This document shows, piece after piece, positions 60,059 through 64,000 of a DNA stretch of 64,000 nt; within the stretch, counting starts at the first letter, position 1; each line of letters opens with the position of its first letter. The stretch lies in NCBI GenBank assembly GCA_023390815.1, contig JAEWCC010000035.1, positions 10,680 through 74,679 on the forward strand. The letters run 5' to 3'. The notes beneath the pieces are model-generated. The model did no database searches. It was given only the letters and a program-made list of their open reading frames with translations, and was not told the DNA's origin. The DNA is from Bacillota bacterium (GTDB lineage: Bacteria > Bacillota > Clostridia > Christensenellales > SZUA-584). Both the position numbers and the translations under genes were made by a program.

Positions 60059-60108
60059 TATGTCGCCGGAGTAAAAAACGACTGTGAAACGGTATCAGGG
60101 AGGCTAAT

Positions 60109-60459
60109 ATGGCTGTCATACAGCAGACTTCTTTCGGTAAAATCGAATTCTCCGACGAATTTTTATCCAATCTTGCCGGCGTTGCGACGATGGAGTGCTA
60201 TGGAATCGTGGGAATGGCCTCTCAGAAGGCAATGGACGGCATTGTCGAGCTGCTCAAGGGCGAGAACCTGAACAAAGGCGTCGAAATCATGACCACCGAT
60301 GACGCTGTTCGCATACATCTTTATGTCATCGTAGAATATGGCGTGTCTATATCCGCGGTTGCGTCGAATGTCATTGATACCGTCAAATACCGGGTCGAAA
60401 AGATCACGGGGCTTAATGTTGATAAGGTAGATGTGACGGTCAACGGTATCCGGGTATAA
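60109..60459 (+). CDS. Asp23/Gls24-family protein (YloU-like)
   Basis: 116 residues of a single Asp23 domain (KIEFSDEFLSNLAGVATMECYGIVGM, then a C-terminal VDVTVNGIRV). Members are linked to envelope stress and, in staphylococci, membrane attachment; YloU sits at this locus in B. subtilis with no firm function. GGGAGG lies 6 nt before the ATG. It precedes fakA by 12 bp, a pairing kept across Firmicutes that suggests shared work on membrane lipids, though unproven. Confidence 0.93.
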   Translation: MAVIQQTSFGKIEFSDEFLSNLAGVATMECYGIVGMASQKAMDGIVELLKGENLNKGVEIMTTDDAVRIHLYVIVEYGVSISAVASNVIDTVKYRVEKITGLNVDKVDVTVNGIRV

Positions 60460-60471
60460 GGAGGGGCGTGA

Positions 60472-62088
60472 ATGCATCAAAAAGTCACCGGCGAGCTGTT
60501 TAAAGATATGATTTTTTCAGCCGCCGCCTTACTGGAGAACAACAAGAAAAACCTTAACGCACTGAATGTATTTCCTGTGCCGGACGGCGACACGGGTACC
60601 AATATGTCGCTTACGATGATGTCGGCGGTAAAGGAAGTCAAGTCCGCCGATGCAAGTAAAGTATGCAACATCGGCGATGCGCTTTCTCTGGGAGCGCTCA
60701 AGGGTGCCAGAGGCAACTCGGGTGTAATTCTCTCGCAGCTTTTCCGTGGTTTTTCCAAAAGCCTTGCGGGATTGGAGAGCGCGCAGCCGCAGGATTTTGC
60801 GCGCGCGATGCAGGAAGGCGTAGACGCCGCGTATAAGGCGGTTATGAAACCCAAAGAGGGTACAATTTTAACCGTTGCGCGTGAAATGGCCAAGGCCGGG
60901 CTTCGCAGTGCGGGCGCGGGGGACAACATCTTTATGCTGCTGGATGCCGTGCTGGAGCAGGGCGCCCAGACGCTGAAGAAAACACCCGATATGCTGCCGG
61001 TTTTAAAGGAAGCGGGCGTGGTGGATGCGGGCGGCAACGGGCTGCTGGTGATATTCCGCGGCTTCAAAATGGCGCTGGACGGTGAGGTCATCACCGATAC
61101 GCTCACGTTCGAACCGGAGACGGTTGCCGATTTCGGCGCTACGGTCAACGAAGACATCGAATTTGGTTACTGCACCGAATTCTTTATCAAAAACCTCTAT
61201 GACTCCGTCCGGCAGGAGGATATCGACCGGTTCCGCGAAAAGCTCATGCATATCGGCGACTGCGTGCTCGTCGTGGGTGATCTGCAGCTCGTCAAGGTGC
61301 ACGTACATACCAACGTACCGGGCAAGGCGCTGCAGTTTGCGCTACGCTTCGGTGAACTCTCGCGCATCAAGATCGACAATATGCGCGAGCAGCACAACGA
61401 ACTTGAAACCGCGAAGGAACCTAAGGAGAAAAAGAAAGCGGCTGTCGTAACGGTCGCATCGGGCAAGGGCTTCATCAATATTTTTAAAGAGTTTATGGTG
61501 GACGAAATCGTCGAAGGCGGGCAGACGATGAACCCTTCGGCGGAAACGATATCCAACGCGATTGAGAAGGCGCCTTCGGACAACGTGTTTGTTTTCCCCA
61601 ACAACAAGAATATCATTCTTGCGGCGGAGCAGGCTGCCAATTTCTCCAAGAAGAACGTCCATGTGATCCCGACGAGTTCTTTCCCGCAGGGCATCACGGG
61701 CGTGCTCGCATACAACCCCGATCTCGATTTTGATGAGAATGCGATGCGTATGGAGAAAGCCATCACCACCGTCAAGACAGGCCAGATCACGAGCGCCGTA
61801 CGCGAATCGAAGATCAACGGTGAGGTGATACTGAAAGGGGAACTGATCGGCATACAGGATGGCGACATCACGTGCCATTCGGGCGATATGTTCCTGACCG
61901 CTGAAAAGCTGCTCGACGGAATGGTATCCGACGAGGACAGCATTATTACGATATTCTACGGCGCGGACGTAAGCGAGGAACTGGCGCGCAAGGTCGCCGA
62001 TATGGTGGAGCAGCGCTATAAGGATTACGATGTTGAGCTGCAGTTCGGCGGACAGCCGGTTTATTCGTTCGTATTTGCGGTAGAATGA
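60472..62088 (+). CDS. fakA: Fatty acid kinase subunit FakA (DAK2/DegV-like, YloV)
   Basis: 538 residues. The N-terminal DAK2 kinase domain has FPVPDGDTGTNMSLTM (nucleotide and Mg-binding, near residues 34-49) and GARGNSGVILSQL; a middle domain and a C-terminal DegV-like region follow from about residue 320. FakA phosphorylates fatty acids presented by FakB so that exogenous acyl chains enter phospholipid. No fakB lies in the window. It overlaps recG by four bases; the sdaAB-sdaAA genes found here in B. subtilis are absent. Confidence 0.94.
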   Translation: MHQKVTGELFKDMIFSAAALLENNKKNLNALNVFPVPDGDTGTNMSLTMMSAVKEVKSADASKVCNIGDALSLGALKGARGNSGVILSQLFRGFSKSLAGLESAQPQDFARAMQEGVDAAYKAVMKPKEGTILTVAREMAKAGLRSAGAGDNIFMLLDAVLEQGAQTLKKTPDMLPVLKEAGVVDAGGNGLLVIFRGFKMALDGEVITDTLTFEPETVADFGATVNEDIEFGYCTEFFIKNLYDSVRQEDIDRFREKLMHIGDCVLVVGDLQLVKVHVHTNVPGKALQFALRFGELSRIKIDNMREQHNELETAKEPKEKKKAAVVTVASGKGFINIFKEFMVDEIVEGGQTMNPSAETISNAIEKAPSDNVFVFPNNKNIILAAEQAANFSKKNVHVIPTSSFPQGITGVLAYNPDLDFDENAMRMEKAITTVKTGQITSAVRESKINGEVILKGELIGIQDGDITCHSGDMFLTAEKLLDGMVSDEDSIITIFYGADVSEELARKVADMVEQRYKDYDVELQFGGQPVYSFVFAVE

Positions 62089-64000
62089 TAAAGCTTACCG
62101 ACCCGGCGAGTAAGGTAAAAGGCATTGGCGAGAAGAAGGCGCAGCTGCTTTCCAAGCTGGGTATCGAAACGGTGCGCGATCTGCTGTATTATGCGCCAAG
62201 GCTGTATGAACAGCCCGGCAGAATGGTTGCAATCAGTGAACTCACTGAAGATGAGCTCTGCTGCGTTGAAGCGGTAATTACGGCGGAACCCGGATTTAAA
62301 AGGGTGCATAACGGTCTCAATTTTTCCACATTTGCGCTTCAGGACGCAACGGGAAGGGTTGAGGCTGTTTTTTTTAACCAGCCGTATATGCGCAACCTCT
62401 ATAAAAAAGGCGACCATGTATTCGTAACCGGCAGGGTAAAACGCGTCGGTACCCGTCTTAAATTCACCAATCCCCATATGGAACGCGAGGGCGCGCAGCG
62501 CGAAGGGCTGACTCCCGTCTATTCGCTGACCGCCGGACTTACGCAAAAGACGATGCGGCTTGCTTTGCAGGCCGTATTGGATCAGACGTTTGGCAGCATT
62601 GAAGAGTTCCTTCCCGCGGATTTCCGCTCGCAGCACGCGCTCGCGGAGATCAACTATTCGCTGCGCAATATCCATTTTCCCGCGGATCAAGCTGCGCTGG
62701 ACGCCGCAAAGCGGCGGCTTATATTCGAAGAGCTGCTGCTGTTTCATATTGCGCTGTCTTCCCGCGAGGAGGAAATGAACCGGGGCGCAATGCCAATTCG
62801 CCATGACGGTCAAGCACTCGAGCGCTTCGAAGAAAAGCTGAGCTATCGGCTGACCGGCGCGCAGGCGCGCGTAATGCGCGAGATCGAAAACGATCTTAGA
62901 AGCGACAAGCCGATGAACCGGCTCTTGCAGGGCGATGTGGGCAGCGGCAAAACGACGCCCGCATTCTATGCGATGTATCTGTGCGTACAAAGCGGTTGTC
63001 AGTGCGCGCTGATGGCGCCCACCGAAGTGCTCGCCCGCCAGCATTACCAGAACGCGCTGTGCGTTTTGGGCGATACCGGCGTCAACATTGAACTCGTAAC
63101 CGGCAGTACGCCGACGGCACAGCGCCGCGTGATTTACGAAAACGTGGCAGGCGGACAAACCGACATCGTAATCGGTACACACGCACTCGTGTACGACCGG
63201 CTGCAGTTCGCCAATCTGGCGCTTGTCATCACCGACGAGCAGCACCGGTTTGGTGTTGGCCAACGGGCAACACTCGAAAGCAAGGCCAAAGCGCCGCACA
63301 CGCTGATCATGTCTGCGACGCCCATACCACGTTCACTGGCGCTGATTCTGTTCGGCAAAACCGATATCTCGATCATCGATGAGATGCCGCCGGGCAGGCG
63401 GCCCGTAAAAACCTTCTGTGTGCCCGAGAAAAAACGCGATGACATGTACGGCTTTCTTAAAAAAGAGATGGAAAGCGGTGCGCAGGTATTCGTCGTATGT
63501 CCGCTTGTCGAGGACAGCGAAGACGTTCCGATGCGATCGTCCGAGCAGATATTTGAAGAGATGAGCCAACGGTTTTCCGGTTATGGCGTCGCACTGCTGC
63601 ACGGACGCATGCGGTCCGAGGAAAAAAACGAAGTGATGGCAAAGTTTAAAGCGAAACAATTCCGGTTGCTCGTATCCACCACCGTGATTGAGGTGGGCGT
63701 GGACGTGCCGGATGCGACTGTCATGGTCGTAGAGGATGCGCAGCGTTTCGGACTTGCACAGCTCCACCAGCTCCGCGGGCGTGTCGGGCGCAACGACAAG
63801 CCATCGTACTGTTTTCTGATGTCGGACGATCAAGACAACGAACGGCTTGCGGCACTCACGGCGACAAATGACGGATTTAAAATTGCGGAAGAGGATTTAA
63901 AACAGCGCGGGCCCGGGCAATTTCTGGGCAGCCGTCAAAGCGGCGCTTCAGATCTTTATATGGCTCATATGATATCCGATATGCGGGTTTTCAGCGAAAC
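62085..64000 (+). CDS. recG: ATP-dependent DNA helicase RecG, N-terminal part (runs off the right edge)
   Basis: About 638 codons are visible from the ATG at 62085, which overlaps the fakA stop; the last part is beyond the window. The wedge/OB domain (about 1-150, with an early KGIGEKKAQLLSKLGI) precedes a superfamily 2 helicase: Walker A GDVGSGKT near residue 283, DEQHRFGVGQR near 383, SATPIPRSLAL, and motif VI QLRGRVGR. RecG remodels stalled forks and Holliday junctions. The residue after Walker A is Thr-Pro where Val-Val or similar is common; the motif itself is complete. Confidence 0.96.
   Translation, partial: MIKLTDPASKVKGIGEKKAQLLSKLGIETVRDLLYYAPRLYEQPGRMVAISELTEDELCCVEAVITAEPGFKRVHNGLNFSTFALQDATGRVEAVFFNQPYMRNLYKKGDHVFVTGRVKRVGTRLKFTNPHMEREGAQREGLTPVYSLTAGLTQKTMRLALQAVLDQTFGSIEEFLPADFRSQHALAEINYSLRNIHFPADQAALDAAKRRLIFEELLLFHIALSSREEEMNRGAMPIRHDGQALERFEEKLSYRLTGAQARVMREIENDLRSDKPMNRLLQGDVGSGKTTPAFYAMYLCVQSGCQCALMAPTEVLARQHYQNALCVLGDTGVNIELVTGSTPTAQRRVIYENVAGGQTDIVIGTHALVYDRLQFANLALVITDEQHRFGVGQRATLESKAKAPHTLIMSATPIPRSLALILFGKTDISIIDEMPPGRRPVKTFCVPEKKRDDMYGFLKKEMESGAQVFVVCPLVEDSEDVPMRSSEQIFEEMSQRFSGYGVALLHGRMRSEEKNEVMAKFKAKQFRLLVSTTVIEVGVDVPDATVMVVEDAQRFGLAQLHQLRGRVGRNDKPSYCFLMSDDQDNERLAALTATNDGFKIAEEDLKQRGPGQFLGSRQSGASDLYMAHMISDMRVFSE

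Overview
This window looks like a chromosomal core segment of a spore-forming Gram-positive anaerobe of the Clostridia, from a lineage with moderately high GC (mid-50s % by eye, not counted). The reasons are Shine-Dalgarno-led genes with frequent TTG starts, three sporulation genes (ylbJ, spoVS and a 21-codon spoVM), a T-box riboswitch, a CIRCE element, Bacillus-type LexA boxes, a GatCAB amidotransferase, and gene order that closely follows the Bacillus subtilis ylbM, smc-ffh-trmD, lepA-hrcA-dnaJ and yloC-recG regions. I see no rRNA, tRNA, CRISPR array, insertion sequence, prophage or plasmid gene.

Layout: (1) 1-4034: ylbJ and tmcAL on the minus strand, then pta-ackA (acetate and ATP from acetyl-CoA) on the plus strand, from overlapping face-to-face promoters. 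(2) 4035-8617: promoter and T-box leader, then hisS-aspS-rseC-trxA, followed by spoVS. (3) 8661-16618: smc, ftsY, ylxM, ffh, rpsP, khpA, rimM, trmD (chromosome organisation, protein targeting, 30S ribosome and tRNA maturation). The usual flanking rnc and rplS are absent. (4) 16634-22191: deoB-punA (nucleoside salvage), an isochorismatase-family hydrolase of different codon use, a minus-strand NlpC/P60 lipoprotein, a DacF-like carboxypeptidase and surE. (5) 22241-24394: an RpiR-type regulator and a flavoprotein. (6) 24393-35558: lepA-hemW, then the heat-shock cluster hrcA-grpE-dnaK-dnaJ under CIRCE control, then prmA-rsmE-mtaB-HIT (ribosome and tRNA modification). (7) 35583-36900: dinB on the minus strand behind two LexA boxes. 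(8) 36962-45466: galU, ahcY-mtaD (S-adenosylhomocysteine disposal), a beta-propeller lipoprotein and gatCAB. (9) 45480-64000: yicC, remA, gmk, rpoZ, coaBC, priA, def, fmt, rsmB, rlmN, prpC, prkC, rsgA, rpe, thiN, a small membrane protein, spoVM, rpmB (minus), asp23, fakA and the start of recG, in nearly the B. subtilis order and with many ATGA stop/start overlaps.

Most of the window is ordinary housekeeping DNA and I do not find a new multi-gene system. The interest lies in control signals and small details: a probable AUU start codon in yicC; the spoVM microgene and its 53-residue membrane neighbour; a promoter placed so that its transcript starts inside a terminator hairpin (ftsY/ylxM); a comparable promoter plus hairpin between dnaK and dnaJ; a T-box whose acceptor-binding bulge fits tRNA-Asp rather than tRNA-His; paired LexA boxes on dinB; a possible leaderless lipoprotein mRNA; a DacF protein that has lost the KTG lysine; and an AhcY whose adenine-pocket residues suggest an inosine route with the neighbouring deaminase.

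Coding starts were chosen from Shine-Dalgarno position and family N-termini. Many differ from the longest open frame.
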